NCBI GenBank assembly: GCA_025330725.1 | Contig: JAIWND010000030.1 | Span: 186,001-250,000, forward strand | Source of the DNA: Chlamydoabsidia padenii | Taxonomy: Eukaryota; Mucoromycota; Mucoromycetes; Mucorales; Cunninghamellaceae | Length of the DNA stretch: 64,000 nucleotides | Direction: 5' to 3' | Shown: positions 49,999 through 62,149 of the stretch, one piece after another | How the letters are laid out: each line of letters begins with the position of its first letter | How positions within the stretch are numbered: position 1 is the first letter of the stretch | Notes under the pieces: model-generated | Database searches by the model: none | What the model was told of the DNA's origin: nothing | What the model saw: only the letters and a program-made list of their open reading frames with translations | Position numbers and translations under genes: made by a program

Positions 49999-50616
49999 CT
50001 ATACTGTGGCTGTAGCTGGTTTGCGTCTACTATTGTAATCCTTGATGGCTGATTTGATGGCATCTTCGGCAAGCACTATTATGGTAATCACAACATTTGT
50101 TAGTCAAAAGAGCCATCCCCCGCCTTTTTTTATCTTTTTTTTTTTTTTTATTACTTACTTGAGCAATGTAATTTGACAGGTGGTAAACACAATTCCTTGG
50201 CGATTTCCGTATTCTTGATTTTACCAGCTTCTTCCAAAGTTAATCCACGTACACGTTCAGTCATAAAGCTGCTGGAAGCAATGGCTGATCCACACCCAAA
50301 CGTCTTGAATTTCACATCAGTGATCTTGCCAGTAACATCGTCCACCTTGATTTGTAACTTCATCACATCACCACACGCAGGTGCACCAACCAGTCCAGTA
50401 CCAACACCTGCTTCACCTTTGGGGAAAGAACCAACGTTACGAGGTCGTTCATAATGGTCGATCACCTAGACAAGATTAAAGGACGGTCAGTTTTTTTTTT
50501 TTTCAGACAATAATGTAGTTTATATCATTTACCTTTTCATGATAAGATCGTACACCTAAAGGCTTTTGAATCAAAGGTGTGGTTCGCTTGATGGCCGTCA
50601 ATGTGGTTCGCAACAT
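49999..50616 (-). CDS. ISU1: Mitochondrial Fe-S cluster assembly scaffold (IscU/ISU1)
   Basis: Three exons. The first, MLRTTLTAIKRTTPLIQKPL, is a basic mitochondrial presequence. The scaffold core then reads VIDHYERPRNVGSFPKGEAG and GAPACGDVMKLQIKVD (first Cys), FKTFGCGSAIASSSFMTERV (second Cys), and LPPVKLHCS (third Cys, with the LPPVK Hsp70-binding loop). The last exon ends LAEDAIKSAIKDYNSRRKPA. All three cluster-ligand cysteines and the catalytic Asp next to Cys are present. It receives sulfur from Nfs1 and iron plus frataxin in the mitochondrial matrix. TTTCCCCGCC lies about 70 bp upstream. Confidence 0.97.
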
Positions 50617-51515
50617 GATAGAAGCAAGGTATAGATTGGTATTAAAAAGGGGAAGGAAAGAAAAACAAATGAATGGAGGTTTCCCCGCCTGACTTGGAAA
50701 AAAATAAAAAAATAGGGGGGCCAGACTGGTCGGGTTGACCAATCAAATACGCTCTTATGTCGGAATGTGAAAATGATAGATCAAAGCTCCAGAATCCATC
50801 TCTCAATGGTAGCAAGGTATCAAATGACATGAAACATTAATATTATGGTTACAAAGTAATGTATTGGTTTGTAATGTGTGATTTCCATTAGTTTATAAAC
50901 AAAAAAAAAAAAAGAAGAAAGAAGTTAAATCTTACCTTTTACTTAATAAAATGAAATCAGATAAAAAGGCATGGCGGGGTTCCATTATCTACAGAAATGA
51001 AATCATTGTTCTTTGCATAATAGAGGGATAATACTCTTTTATTAGATATTAGTGATTGTCACATCGACAAAAAAAAAAAAACAATCTGCATGAATTGGAT
51101 GCCACTCTCACCACACGACCTAGTGGGGAATAAGCTTTGACCATACTGAGGTACGGGCTGTATGTCAAATCAGTTCGCCGGGTTCCTCTTTATGTATATC
51201 AAGAGGCGGTTGATCTACCCATGTCCATCTATCTATATGGTCACTCTTTTTTCTTCTTCTTTATGTTCATTCGCTTGTAATTCAATGAAAGAAGAAGCCT
51301 TTCCATCCTCTATACAATTCAGGGCCGCCTTCTACTAGAGTAATTTCAAATCCCGAAGATTACTCGCCAACCAGTGTATGTGTGACCTGCGATTTTATTT
51401 TTATTTTTTACGCGCAACAAAATTTGGTCCAAAGGCATAATCCTTTTTTCTTTTCTCTCTCTCTTTTTTTTTTATTTATATTCCCCTACCCCTCCGATTA
51501 TAATCAAGAGGATTC
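50617..51515. other. Divergent promoter region (ISU1 / NDC1)
   Basis: AT-rich, no gene supported. Contains TTCAAATCCCG at 51345-51355, about 160 bp before the NDC1 start, and pyrimidine tracts near 51450. Confidence 0.5.
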
Positions 51516-53772
51516 ATGCGGCTCGATCCTCCCTCAACACAACCTATTCCATTAGAACGAAAGTATAGAGATGTCTATTTTGACCATCTCAAGAAACAGG
51601 CACTCAAGGCAGCCTTGTCTATGGGCTTGATCTCTTATATTCTTACTGTCCTAATCCAACTACGCATCACATCAATAAAAGGTAAACAGTCCACTCTTTA
51701 AACAAGGAGGAATGTCGTTATTAACTGTACATATATATATATATATATATAGGCTTCCTTTGGGGATTTTTCCAACAAAGTGTGGTTAAAGTAGCTGTCA
51801 TTTTCAGTGGCATACTCATTATCCTTGGTTTTATCCGAGCCACTCAAACTTCAGGTAAATAATAAAAAGATATCCAGACACGACTGAACATTGTTAACAC
51901 TTTAATAGTATGGCGACCCAAGTATTTATGTGCTGGCACTGAACTCATGGCAGCTTTCCGAAATCCAGACTATTATTTCACGACTCTCTGTTATGGCTTG
52001 GCTGGGGTGGTTATGATCGAGTTGTACTTTTCAACGCTCCTAGAAGAATCATATACATCTACTTGGTTTATTTATCCTCCTGGGTAAGTTTATATATATA
52101 TCAAACTGGATTGTTGTTTTTAACTTTGTTTGATCGATCTAGACACCGTGCTTATGCCAAGGAACTGAACATGGAAAGACTCTTTATTACATTCTATGGT
52201 CTTGTTTTGGGTATTGGTTACTCTCTAAAGGGTATCTTTGAAGAACGCTACATATTACGAATTCCTCCTGTACAGGTAAAAAGATATTCAACTGACCTAT
52301 TGACTTGGAAGGAGGTTTTTTTTTTTATTTTAAAAAAACTCATTATTCGTCACTATAGGAACCGAAACTATGGGCAATTAAAGTGACCATGTCTACCTTG
52401 ATACATTGGAGTTGGAAATATGCTGGTATGGTCTTCCTTGGGTCCTACCTTGTGTTTATAACAACCAATAGCATCGTTTACTACATGGTGGCACCCTTTG
52501 TGGGCATCTTTTGGTCTGGCTTACTCGCATCACCGGTGATGGGATTCCGCTGGTATGATCTCTACTTGATTATCCGTATGGTTATGGCGGGGTCTTTTAT
52601 AACCTGCCAATGGCTAGTCGCTGACCGAGTCTTTGATGTCTTCTTTGCTATCACTCTGGATATATCTCGATCATCACCTCAACCCAATCAATGCTTACTG
52701 GATGGTTTACAAAACAAACAAGAGCGTACGGTGATTCGATCCATGGCTTATCAGGAACTGGTAAAAGTAGCGACAAAGGAACCGGCACGACGACGTGCCC
52801 TCTTTTTGGATACCAATCACAGTTTTACAGCTTCAGCATGGAAAAGCATCACAGACGAATGTATTCTTCTATTGGACGACCTTCGATTGCGATTGGCCAA
52901 TGAATACACTACCACCGACAAGAAACCATTTGATCCTTTTGATAATTATCAGTCATCCTCAGAGAAGAAACGACAAATTCAACAACAACAATCAACAACC
53001 ATACGACGTGTGCAACTGGTAGAAAACGGTGATATTTTGGCTCGATTGGACGATACGAATGGATCACGCTTGGACGATCGTACCCCTGGGTTGTTCTTGT
53101 CAGATCCTTCTTTATTGGATCAAACTTCTTATACATCGTCATGGGACACATCGTCTTGTCCTCAAGATGATGATAAATGGGCTATGTTACCAAGATTACT
53201 GGTGAAGGATGGATGGAACAGAATTGGACAATTCCGGTGGATCAAGAACATGTCGATTATCACCATTGACCAGAAAACCCGGGTCTTATTCAGCAACTCG
53301 CCTGATTTGACTTGTGCCATCCAAGGTAAGTGAAAGTTATACACACATATCTATTGACTAACGTTGTATATATATATATATATATATGATCTAGCACTTG
53401 GAGGATTGACAGCATCCTCATTAAATGAAGACCCTTATGGATACGTACAATATGATATTCCTAAAATATTAGATGCTCTAGTAGGAACTTTGGTCGACGT
53501 GGAACATTTTATAAACTCTCCACCAGAATCGTATCACTCTTTACCACGCCTTCTTCAAGACCCTGGGGTATGGACTGAGCCTAATTCCGTCATTAGAGGT
53601 AAGTGTGGGGAAAGACATGGATCATAAACTGATAGACTAACCTGTTCTCTTGTGTAATATAGCTTTGAACGACTCTATCTATGAAATTGTGTTGACATTC
53701 AGGGAATACATGGATGAAGTCAAATTCAAGGTGGAAAAGAAGTATCAAGCCAGATTAAGAGAATTCATGTAA
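51516..53772 (+). CDS. NDC1: Transmembrane nucleoporin NDC1
   Basis: About seven exons. The N-terminal half is membrane-spanning: KAALSMGLISYILTVLIQLR, VAVIFSGILIILGFIRATQT, FTTLCYGLAGVVMIELYFST, SWKYAGMVFLGSYLVFITTN and VGIFWSGLLASPVMGF. The signature block around NMERLFITFYGLVLGIGYSL and DRVFDVFFA matches Ndc1. The C-terminal half is soluble, with a polar Gln/Ser-rich insert and ARRRALFLDTNHSF, and ends KVEKKYQARLREFM. Ndc1 anchors nuclear pores and, in yeasts, the spindle pole body in the nuclear envelope. The ATG at 51516 starts MRLDPPSTQPIPLERKYRDV. Introns carry (TA)n microsatellites near 51729 and 53367. Confidence 0.88.
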
Positions 53773-53892
53773 ATCTTTTACCTTAGTTTATAGAATAGTA
53801 TTGTTGTATTAGTGCATTATGTTACCCATTTTAAATAAAAATCACGACCTTGGTTGATCATAGTAAAATTGTCTGTGTGTGAGGGGTTCTAG

Positions 53893-53905
53893 GGCGGGAT
53901 TTAAA
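53893..53905. promoter_or_regulatory. Composite element variant GGCGGGATTTAAA (SEC12)
   Basis: About 96 bp upstream of the SEC12 ATG. The second half is TTTAAA, also an accepted CHR form (TTYRAA). Confidence 0.45.
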
Positions 53906-54000
53906 TTATGTTTTTTGTAATAAAAAAAAGAAGTAGTGGTGGAGTTTATCCAATTTACACCTCCTTTCTTTTGCTTTTTTTCTACAATTATATCAAGACC

Positions 54001-55866
54001 ATGTTGGCACCTTGTCCTTCCTTTAAAGTATCTGTTGGCATTCCTATCTTTGGTTTGGGCTTTACTAGAAACAATCAATTAATACTCTGTGGTGGTGGTG
54101 GTGCTGGTCGCTCTGGTGTCAAGAACAAACTGGTAAGAAAAGAAACAACCAGAGGACTTGTTTTCTTTACTGTAAATCTAACTCTTTGGTTTATGTTTGT
54201 ATCTAGTGCTCTTATAAAGTAGATTTACGACGAAAGGATCTCGAAGAAGAAGCCATCTATGATATCTCATCTGATGAGGATGCGCCCATGTGTCTTGCTC
54301 TTCATCCCACCGTAAGTGGACATTGTCTAGACGAACAGTAATAAGGGATTCTTGAAAGGTTGATATTAATGTGAATCACTTTATGCGTGGGATAGGAAAA
54401 CGTGGCTGCTGCTGGTATTAACGCCTCACCTGAATCAATGACCAACGGAACCAACGAAAACTGTCGATTGTTTGATATTGGTGAAACAAGGTAAGATGGG
54501 ATTAATGAAAAAAAGGAATCAATGACAATGATGATGAAACTTGACTCTATTACTGCCTTTTTATTATTATTATTGATCTTTTAGTATGACACTCAAGAAG
54601 GCCGTCCAAAGTCTGAGTAGCAAACGAGAAGATGATTACCAGGTAAAGAGAGAGGGGGGAACTGGTTCCCATGATCCATCATACTCATCTCTCTCTCTCT
54701 CTCTTTTGTTATCTCTTTTTTATTTTTATTTTTAGAAAGCGGTACGATTCAGTAAAAATGGATCCTTACTGGCGACGGGTACAACAGATGGAATAGTCAA
54801 TGTATTCAAATATCCTTCTTTGGAAAAGGTGGCGACAGTACAGGTGGTGGAAAACAACGATGTACTGGATGTGGATATCAATGATGAAGGGGCTAAATTG
54901 ACAGCGGTGATTCCTGACGCATTGAAACTAGTCAGCTTACGCGGTCGAACCAGTGGTACAGTGATCCAAACCGTCTCCTCTTCAACCATTCACAAAAAAC
55001 ATAATCTGCAATTCCGGGCGTTTAGGTAAGAGGGACATGATTGGAAAAGGAAAAAGATGATTCAATTTCTCTCTCTCTCTCTCTATAGATATGGAAGTGG
55101 ACTCACAGAAAACCTGGGTTTTGCTGCTGCGAATGGGATTGGGAAAACAAAAGGTGGTTTTATTGTGATCTTGGATGCTCATACACTCGAAATCAAATCG
55201 GTCCGTCAAGTATCCAAAAAACCCATCACCACATTCTGTTTAAGTCCTGATGGCTCTGTGCTTGGTTATGGCGCGGCTGATTTTGGGATTTCTCTCTTGG
55301 AAGCCTCTACTTTAAGGGTAAGGTAAAAAAAAAAAAAAAAACAACAACAACAGGTGTATGCGTGATCTTGACTGATTTTCGCTATGTAGGTATTGACACA
55401 AGTGAAGAATGCTCATGGATTCTCTATTACAAGTATGGCCATCAGTCCTGATCGTCGTATTCTTGTCAGTGGATCGGCTGATAATACATGCCGTGTTGTT
55501 GATCTTCCCATTCAATTTGCTCCAGGTAAGACCAAAATGGTGAATTAAATGATAGCTAACATTCTGTACGTTATAGCCCATTTGAATCCTTTACATACAA
55601 TCTTATTGGCCATTGTCGTTGCAGCTTTCTTGTTACTTTTAACAACTTACTTTAACATTGACCACTTGCTGAAGAAGGAGGATGACACAGTTCGTATTTT
55701 GCCAGCTACCGAAAACAGGATTGTCGATATCACATCCTCCATCCAACAACAACCTACTGGAACGATCACACCTACCGCTATTGAAACCCTTATCAATGAA
55801 ATTATGGCCACACCTGATTCTACCATCACCATCGAGGAAACTGTGGTTGTTAAAGAAGAATTATAG
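54001..55866 (+). CDS. SEC12: Sec12/PREB-type Sar1 guanine-nucleotide exchange factor
   Basis: About eight exons from MLAPCPSFKVSVGIPIFGLG. LILCGGGGAGRSGVKN is the Sec12 catalytic K-loop region in the first WD40 blade. Further blades read FSKNGSLLATGTTDGIVNVF, FCLSPDGSVLGYGAADFGIS and ISPDRRILVSGSADNTCRVV. A single TM helix follows (HTILLAIVVAAFLLLLTTYF), then a short luminal tail ending TIEETVVVKEEL. Sec12 sits in the ER membrane and loads Sar1 with GTP to start COPII coats. GGCGGGATTTAAA (53893-53905) lies about 96 bp upstream of the ATG. Confidence 0.93.
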
Positions 55867-56329
55867 TTTAGTCTCCTCCACTTTGATCAATTAGCTTACA
55901 TAATTTGTTACAATACAATTATTATAATAAAACACACACACTCAACTTCCTTCACTATAATATCATATTGCCTTTAAATACAAGTGGTGTAATTACTTCT
56001 TTACCAAGCATGCCAACTATGGATATGTGATAGCGGTCCCGCGCTCGCATGAATCAGTGTACACAATCATATAACCACTTTGACATGGTCACTTTCAAAA
56101 CAATATGGCTCCTTACATCATATGTATGCAAGATCAACCATTGCCTGATAAACTGATAATATAGAAAGTCTCAGGGGCGATGGAGTGTACTGGCGGAATT
56201 TGAATTGTTGAGTCTTGCTCTCATTGGCCGATTTAGGATTTCAAACTTCATTTTTGTTTGGGGCCCTCTCCTCCGCCTTTTTTTTTATATCTTGCCCAAC
56301 GCTATACTACTATAATCAACACGACGAAC
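55867..56329. other. Intergenic spacer and SPC25 promoter
   Basis: No gene seen. GGCGGAATTTGAA at 56192-56204 is the main recognisable element. Confidence 0.5.
56192..56204. promoter_or_regulatory. Composite element variant GGCGGAATTTGAA (SPC25)
   Basis: Same orientation as the gene, 126 bp upstream of the SPC25 ATG. One base differs from the perfect form. Confidence 0.45.
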
Positions 56330-56529
56330 ATGGATCAACTAGCTGACAGTCTTAAACTATATAAAAAAGATAAACTAACGTTTGATGATTGGCCATTGGT
56401 GGAACAGGCCTCTGTTCAACTGAAAACACTCCATTTGGGGTACTTGGATAAAATGACGGATCATTACAGAACTCTTCTCACACAGAAACGAAAGTACATT
56501 GATGATTTAACAGGTAAGAATTCATTCTA

Positions 56530-56566
<37 letters not shown>

Positions 56567-57472
56567 TATACTAATGTTTATCTTGCCTCTGTAGAAACGA
56601 TCCAAGCGAAAAGACAAGCTATCAGCGAAAAGAAGGCTGAATATGAACACCTTGACTCGTGTAAGGAGACTATGAATGGATCTAACCATTGTCACTAACT
56701 TGTTAAATGTCTTTTTATTCATTTAATACCGTAACTAGTATATACGGAAATTCAGTCATTGGAACAACACATCAAGACGGCACAAGTCAAACTGGATGCT
56801 CTACGAGAGAAACAAAGCTTGGAGGAACAAGAGGCCACCAACTCACAAAAAAGTAAGGTAAACCCATAAAAATCATCACTCCAACTAACTAGCACTCTTT
56901 CCTATGTAGCATCTGAAAAACTGCGACAAATGCATGATATTCTTGCCAGAAAAACGGGTATGCGGGTGCACACTATAAAAGGTAAACACTGAAGGAAAAA
57001 GAATAGGATCACCTTGGCTAAATGTTGATATGATAGAAAACTACTTGAAATTTGATTTTACATTGATCGATGAAAAGGAACCAGACAAGTTATTCTTCTT
57101 TGTTCTCCAATTATCTCAAGAAAAAGGTTATCAAGGTAAGTAAAGAAAAGGACAAAAAAAACTGAACTGAACCACTGGATGATTCATCTCTCTTCTCTAG
57201 TGGTTGAATGTGATCCTTGGATACCAACCATGGATACCCTCATTAAAGAATTGAATCAAAATGGTAACGAATTTGCCACCTTTATCAGACGAGTTCGACA
57301 GGCATTCTGTGATCTGGTGACATCACCGCCACCAACACAACATATTCCATCAATGGCGACATTAACTATTGTCGACCAAAATAACCAACCTTCCTCACCA
57401 CCATCAGCAACATCAACATCCATTACCGACCATGACCATCTACCTCCTTCGCCGAACACCACCACCCCCTAG
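56330..57472 (+). CDS. SPC25: Kinetochore protein SPC25 (NDC80 complex)
   Basis: About six short exons from MDQLADSLKLYKKDKLTFDD. The N-terminal two-thirds is a coiled coil (ETIQAKRQAISEKKAEYEHL, IQSLEQHIKTAQVKLDALRE). The C-terminal globular domain reads ENYLKFDFTLIDEKEPDKLF, FVLQLSQEKGYQVVECDPWI, LIKELNQNGNEFATFIRRVR and QAFCDLV, the Spc25 RWD fold. A Pro/Ser/Thr-rich tail of about 55 aa extends past the usual end. With Spc24 it links the NDC80 complex to the inner kinetochore. An intron holds a (TA)n run at about 56527-56562. The composite element GGCGGAATTTGAA is 126 bp upstream. Confidence 0.92.
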
Positions 57473-58119
57473 TACAAATAGTATAGTCTATAATAAATAA
57501 CCTAGTTACTATTCATAATTTATCATACATATTCAATAAACTTGTTATCATCATCTTAATGTGTCTTTATTACTTGATATGTTGAACCATTATGCCCCAA
57601 TGTTGATTGGCGGCCGGGATTTGAATTTGGCAAGGAGAAAAAATATAAAGTGCCATGCGTGTCTATTCTGAACCATGTACTATTCATCCTCACTTTGTTG
57701 TTCGTTTTGTTCGAGATGTAATGTGCCCGACCGGATGATATTTTTGTCCGTTCAAACAAACAAAAAGTGGGGTTACTGAATTGGATGATCTTTAGTTGGT
57801 TTGATAAGGGGGCCAAAGTTTACCATTTGGACCTTTTTCTTTCGATCTTTACTGTCTTTTTGATTCAATTTTATATGCCTTCCATTCCTTCTCTGATTAC
57901 TTGAACTCCCCTATTAAAGTAATCAGATAGAGTTTGATAGAACCGAGTACTTTTCTATGGGGAAAGCAAATAGGGGTCAAGTGCGTGGAAAAAATAGAAT
58001 AGTCTCTACGGAGTTATAGTTTTTAGTACAAAAGAAATGATCTTTCATCATTGTCTCCTTTTCCATTTTCTTTCGATTCCACTCTTTTTTTTTAAAATAA
58101 AAAAAAAGTTAGTTACTTG
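57473..58119. other. Intergenic spacer
   Basis: No gene seen. CCGGGATTTGAA at 57614-57625 is about 500 bp from the next ATG, farther than at other genes, so an unseen 5' UTR intron of the PPase gene or another transcript is possible. Confidence 0.45.
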
Positions 58120-59436
58120 ATGATGTATATCACTACATATATTGGTTTGGTCAGTTTATCCACCTTGTTCTCTCTTGTCTTGGGCAATTCAGCCGACGGC
58201 ATCCGTACCCGAAAAATTGGAAGCCCGTTCACGACAAATTATTCAATCTATTTCGGTAACCCGCTCTCTCTTTTTCTCTCTTCTTAACTTGCTAATCTCC
58301 TGACTTTTTTTTATTTTTATTTTTATAGAAAACGAGCAAGGTGTGGTGATATCCCCTTTCCATGACATTCCCCTCTATGCTGATGCCAATAATGATACCA
58401 TCTACAATATGGTGGTAGAAATCCCTCGTTGGACTAATGCCAAGTTTGAAATCAATAAGGAAACTCCTCTCAATCCGATCAAGCAAGATCTTACAAAGGA
58501 CAACCATCAACCTCGTTATGTACCCAATTTATATCCTTTAAAAGGGTATCCTTGGAATTATGGTGCCTTGCCTCAAGTAAGTCGTACAAAACTCTTTTTG
58601 TCCTGACTCACACTTTTTCTTTTTTTTTTTTTAAACAAGACGTGGGAAGATCCTCATCATAAAGCCAAAGATACTGGGGCTATAGGCGATAACGATCCTA
58701 TTGATGTCATTGAAATTGGTGACAAGGTAGGGGAAACGGGAGAGATCAAACAAGTCAAACTACTGGGTGTCTTTGGATTAATCGATCAAGATGAAACGGA
58801 TTGGAAACTGGTGATGATTGACGTGAATGATCATCAGGCGAATGTGATCAATGGTAAATAGATCTTCTTTCTTTTTTCCTCCTTGCATGATCATTTACTG
58901 ATGTATTTATATAGATATCAACGATGTGGAGACATACAAGCCGGGGCTCTTGAAGGACACTGCTCGATTCTTCAGACTGTACAAGGTCCCTCAAGGAAAA
59001 AAAGAAAACAAGATCATATTTAACAATGAACCCCAAAACAAGGCAAGTAGGATTGAACATTTCCCTCCTTTGACTAATGTTTCCTCTCCTGTAGGCTTAT
59101 GCAACTCGACTTGTTATTGAAACCCATGACTACTGGAATGCCTTGATCAATGGCACAAGTCCCAAAGATAATATCCACACGTAAGTGACATTTATACCAA
59201 TTAATCATACTTGTTGGAACTCATTTGTATTCTAGTGAAAATCTTACTGTCAAGAAATCCCCTTACAGGATCTCCCCAGACGCTTCCATTGTTACTAGTG
59301 TGCCACCTGTAAGTCGAAAAAACAAATAGTTGTCTTCGGGGATAGGTACTAATTTTTTTATTTTATGTGATAGAATCATCCACTTCCTCCAGCGGAAATA
59401 CCATCATCGGTCGAAACTTGGTCCTTTGTTAAATAG
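58120..59436 (+). CDS. Inorganic pyrophosphatase (family I) with N-terminal signal peptide
   Basis: About seven exons. The core closely matches yeast Ipp1: [44 protein letters not shown] joined to [20 protein letters not shown], and the PPase signature [11 protein letters not shown]. Then come [20 protein letters not shown] and [20 protein letters not shown]. The catalytic Asp, Glu, Lys and Tyr residues expected for the family are present. Unlike Ipp1, the first exon (58120-58255) begins [20 protein letters not shown], a hydrophobic leader with a plausible cleavage after LGNSADG, so the enzyme may enter the secretory pathway. There is no downstream ATG that would give a normal-length cytosolic form without losing the [18 protein letters not shown] region. 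Confidence 0.92.
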
Positions 59437-59659
59437 ATTTCCCCCATTAAAATTATAATCACTACTTTTTATTTATTTGAATGAATACACCAATAAACAA
59501 CTAAGATACTATATTTTATTGATCTATTTAGTTTGTTGATATGCTTGGATGATATACTGTTATTATTGGAGGTCTGGGATATATAATGGCCAGGCTAATG
59601 CAAGTTTTAAGCGTAACTTTTTAATTTTGAAGCAATTTGTCGGCGAATGAAAAGTTCAG

Positions 59660-60650
59660 TTAGCGATCATACGGATATGAGTGGTTCATGCAACTTACCA
59701 TTACTACATCACACTTCCTTCTCGTGGAAGGCAGTGGCCCATATTCTCTTTCCAAGAATTGTTGCCACCGAATAAGTACTTGAATTAAATCTGTGCTGTT
59801 ACTGTTGATGGTGTAAAAGCTGGGTAATCGATATTGATAAATCTCTTTCTTCAAAATGTTTATTGCTGCATTTTGATCCCGCCCCCACGAAACAAATCCA
59901 TTTTTTCTTCCAATGCAATCAGAGTTGATATACACTGCGATTCCTGATTTCAGTTTGGTGCTATCCCGCCGCCGTGGGTGAACAACCCGGGAGTCACAGA
60001 GACAACATAGTTTCGATGTAAGGTTTCATGGACTGTTGCCTCAAGAGATTGTTTTAACTTGGCTGTGCTTCACCGCTGGTATCCTTTTATTCTTGAACGT
60101 TGGCCAGCATCCCGATAAAATACAACTAGTTTGACTTGGCGGGGCTTGAATTCGTGATCCACTGGGTTTCGTATTCTTGCTTTTGCTGCAGATGCATAGG
60201 CCTTGTTGTTGAATCTTTCCGTACCATAGTTTTGCTTCTTAATCCACGGGGATTGGTAGTAGAATGTGTGTAGAGTATGTCGGTATTGCTGACTTTTATG
60301 TAAGGACCCAATGTAAACATGTGCTGATCGTCTTGGTTTTTATGCACTTGTTCAATCTCCGGCAGATATCCTTCAATGGTTCCCCCTTTTTTTTTTCTTC
60401 ATGACATGGCGGCAATAGTCGCTTCTTGAATGGCTACTGATTCTTTGATCTCGTATATTATTGGTGTGGACCTTCACCAACCTATGTACTTGCTTTGCAT
60501 CATAATGTTCCATTTCTTCTTCCAGGGGTACGCACAAAACAATGAGGTTTGATTCATGTAAGTGAAAGCGATGTTTTAATTTAAGATCCCGATTGTGCAT
60601 GAATTTCCCAATCCAGCAAACCAAGAGTCGTTGCCAGGGGGAGCCTAGGA
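59660..60650 (-). pseudogene. Decayed Fanzor/TnpB-like nuclease, longer copy
   Basis: On the minus strand the pieces come in TnpB order but in shifting frames with stops. VHRLVKVHTNNIRDQRISSH and a reading around QYRHTLHTFYYQSPWIKKQN come first, then LVVFYRDAGQRSRIKGYQR followed by a stop. CCLCDSRVVHPRRRDSTK follows, then NSDCIGRKNGFVSW and GRDQNAAINILKK, and a tail ending NHSYPYDR. A cysteine ribbon followed by GRDxNAAxNI is the zinc-ribbon/RuvC-III end of IS605 OrfB/Fanzor. Frameshifts and stops make an active protein impossible. No guide-RNA region can be defined by eye. Confidence 0.75.
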
Positions 60651-60954
60651 GAGGAGTAATTTACGTTTGAAAAAAAAAATCCGGAGTCTTTTCATCATGC
60701 CATAGCCCACCCCTGGTTGTGCATATTCAAATCCCGATTCATGCAAATTCATCTCTACCCATATGGCCCAGCACATCGTATTCATCTCTAGGCCTAGCCC
60801 TAACTCTATGCCAAGGTTGTCATTGATTGAGCAAGTTAAGAGCTGTTTTGAGTAAAGATATTGTGTAATAATAGAGAGAGAAAGAGGAAGAAAGAAGAAA
60901 GCAAGTAAAAAAAAAAAAGGATTCAACCGCTGCTCGTAGGATTCCCCTCGATCC

Positions 60955-61195
60955 AGGGAAATGCTAGGCGCACGGGATTATAGAAGAGCACTACTCGCTC
61001 AATTATCAATAGATGCTAATGATTACAGTGGCAACGTGGACACTATGGCATACTTCCAACACAAGGCACCGCAAAAGTCAAGCTCCAAGACTCTTGTGTC
61101 AGTATGTTCAGGCTTGCGATGACTTTTACCTGTCATTTGTAAGAGAGAGAAAAGGTACGAAGGGGAACCAAATTTCATTTTCAGATCCCGCCCGC
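60955..61195 (+). repeat. Dispersed repeat family, copy 3
   Basis: Matches 1675-1890 from AATGCTAGGCGCAC through CGATGACTTTTACCTG. The plus-strand frame is open (EMLGARDYRRALLAQLSIDA onward, ending SGLR then stop). It lies just upstream (relative to the minus strand) of the Fanzor relic. Confidence 0.65.
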
Positions 61196-61310
61196 CTCTA
61201 CTATGATTTGAAAAGGACTCTACTCGCTCCATTGTCAACAGAAGCTAATGGTTAAAGTGGTGATATAGACACTATGGAATATTTCCGACACAAGTCACCG
61301 CATTGGCAGT
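61196..61310 (+). repeat. Dispersed repeat family, copy 4 (truncated)
   Basis: Begins CCTCTACTATGATTTGAAAA and matches 12186-12306 (CTCGCTCCATTGTCAACAG, GATATAGACACTATGGAAT, CAAGTCACC). It directly follows copy 3 in the same orientation, a local tandem duplication, and is cut short after the CACAAGTCACC block. Confidence 0.6.
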
Positions 61311-62149
61311 ATTACTTGGTTGTTCATTTCCATTTTCTACTGTTTTCAATCGTTGGTTGATTGCCTAAATAAAAAGGGTTTATGTTTTGCTAAGTAACAT
61401 AGTATATAGTGTATTAATGCCCAAATAACATTTCCAAGCGAGTTTTACCTGATTTGCGTGTTTTTCAATAGGTTGGGAGTATATTTTAAAAGGAGAGGAA
61501 GAAAAGTAAAAAGAAGATAGACACCAAGAAAAGTAAAATCGGTTTGCACTGTGAACAATACTTGTACGAATGCTCGATGGTTGGTCTACTGGGGGTATTT
61601 TTAATTGAAAAATCAACAACTGACACGAACAATCAATCAATCAACAGCAACAACTATAGCGTACCTCCTCATCTCAACACCATATATTCGGTGGTGCTGA
61701 ACATCGATCGGTGGCAAAAAGAATCCACTATCTGATGATCTCCAAGGTCCTGGTTAACAGGTTTTGCAGACATACGAGCTCCCCATTACATGGCAACATA
61801 CTATTTTGGTGATGTGCTATTCTTTTTGGAACATCGTGGTGCATAATACGTTGCCGTATGGCCTTATCAAATGAAATATGATTACGACAATTGGATGTAT
61901 TATATAGGTGGCCGGAATACTCAAAAACGAACAGTGGTATTGAAGATCAATGGTGGGACCCCTGAAAAACAGTACGTCTTCTGGAAAACCATGGTGATTG
62001 GTATGTATACAATGGCAAGGTAATGTGGTAGATAGTAATAATTGTAGTAATAGTTTTATATGGTTAATTAATAAATAAAAAAGCAATGTTTTTATCATTG
62101 GTATCAATCAATATGTCTTTTATTAATGAGTGGGTTTTTATTATCCCTC

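Noticed and set aside
57556..57816. 86-codon minus-strand ORF between SPC25 and the PPase
   Set aside because: No recognisable domain and no neighbouring exons; probably incidental.
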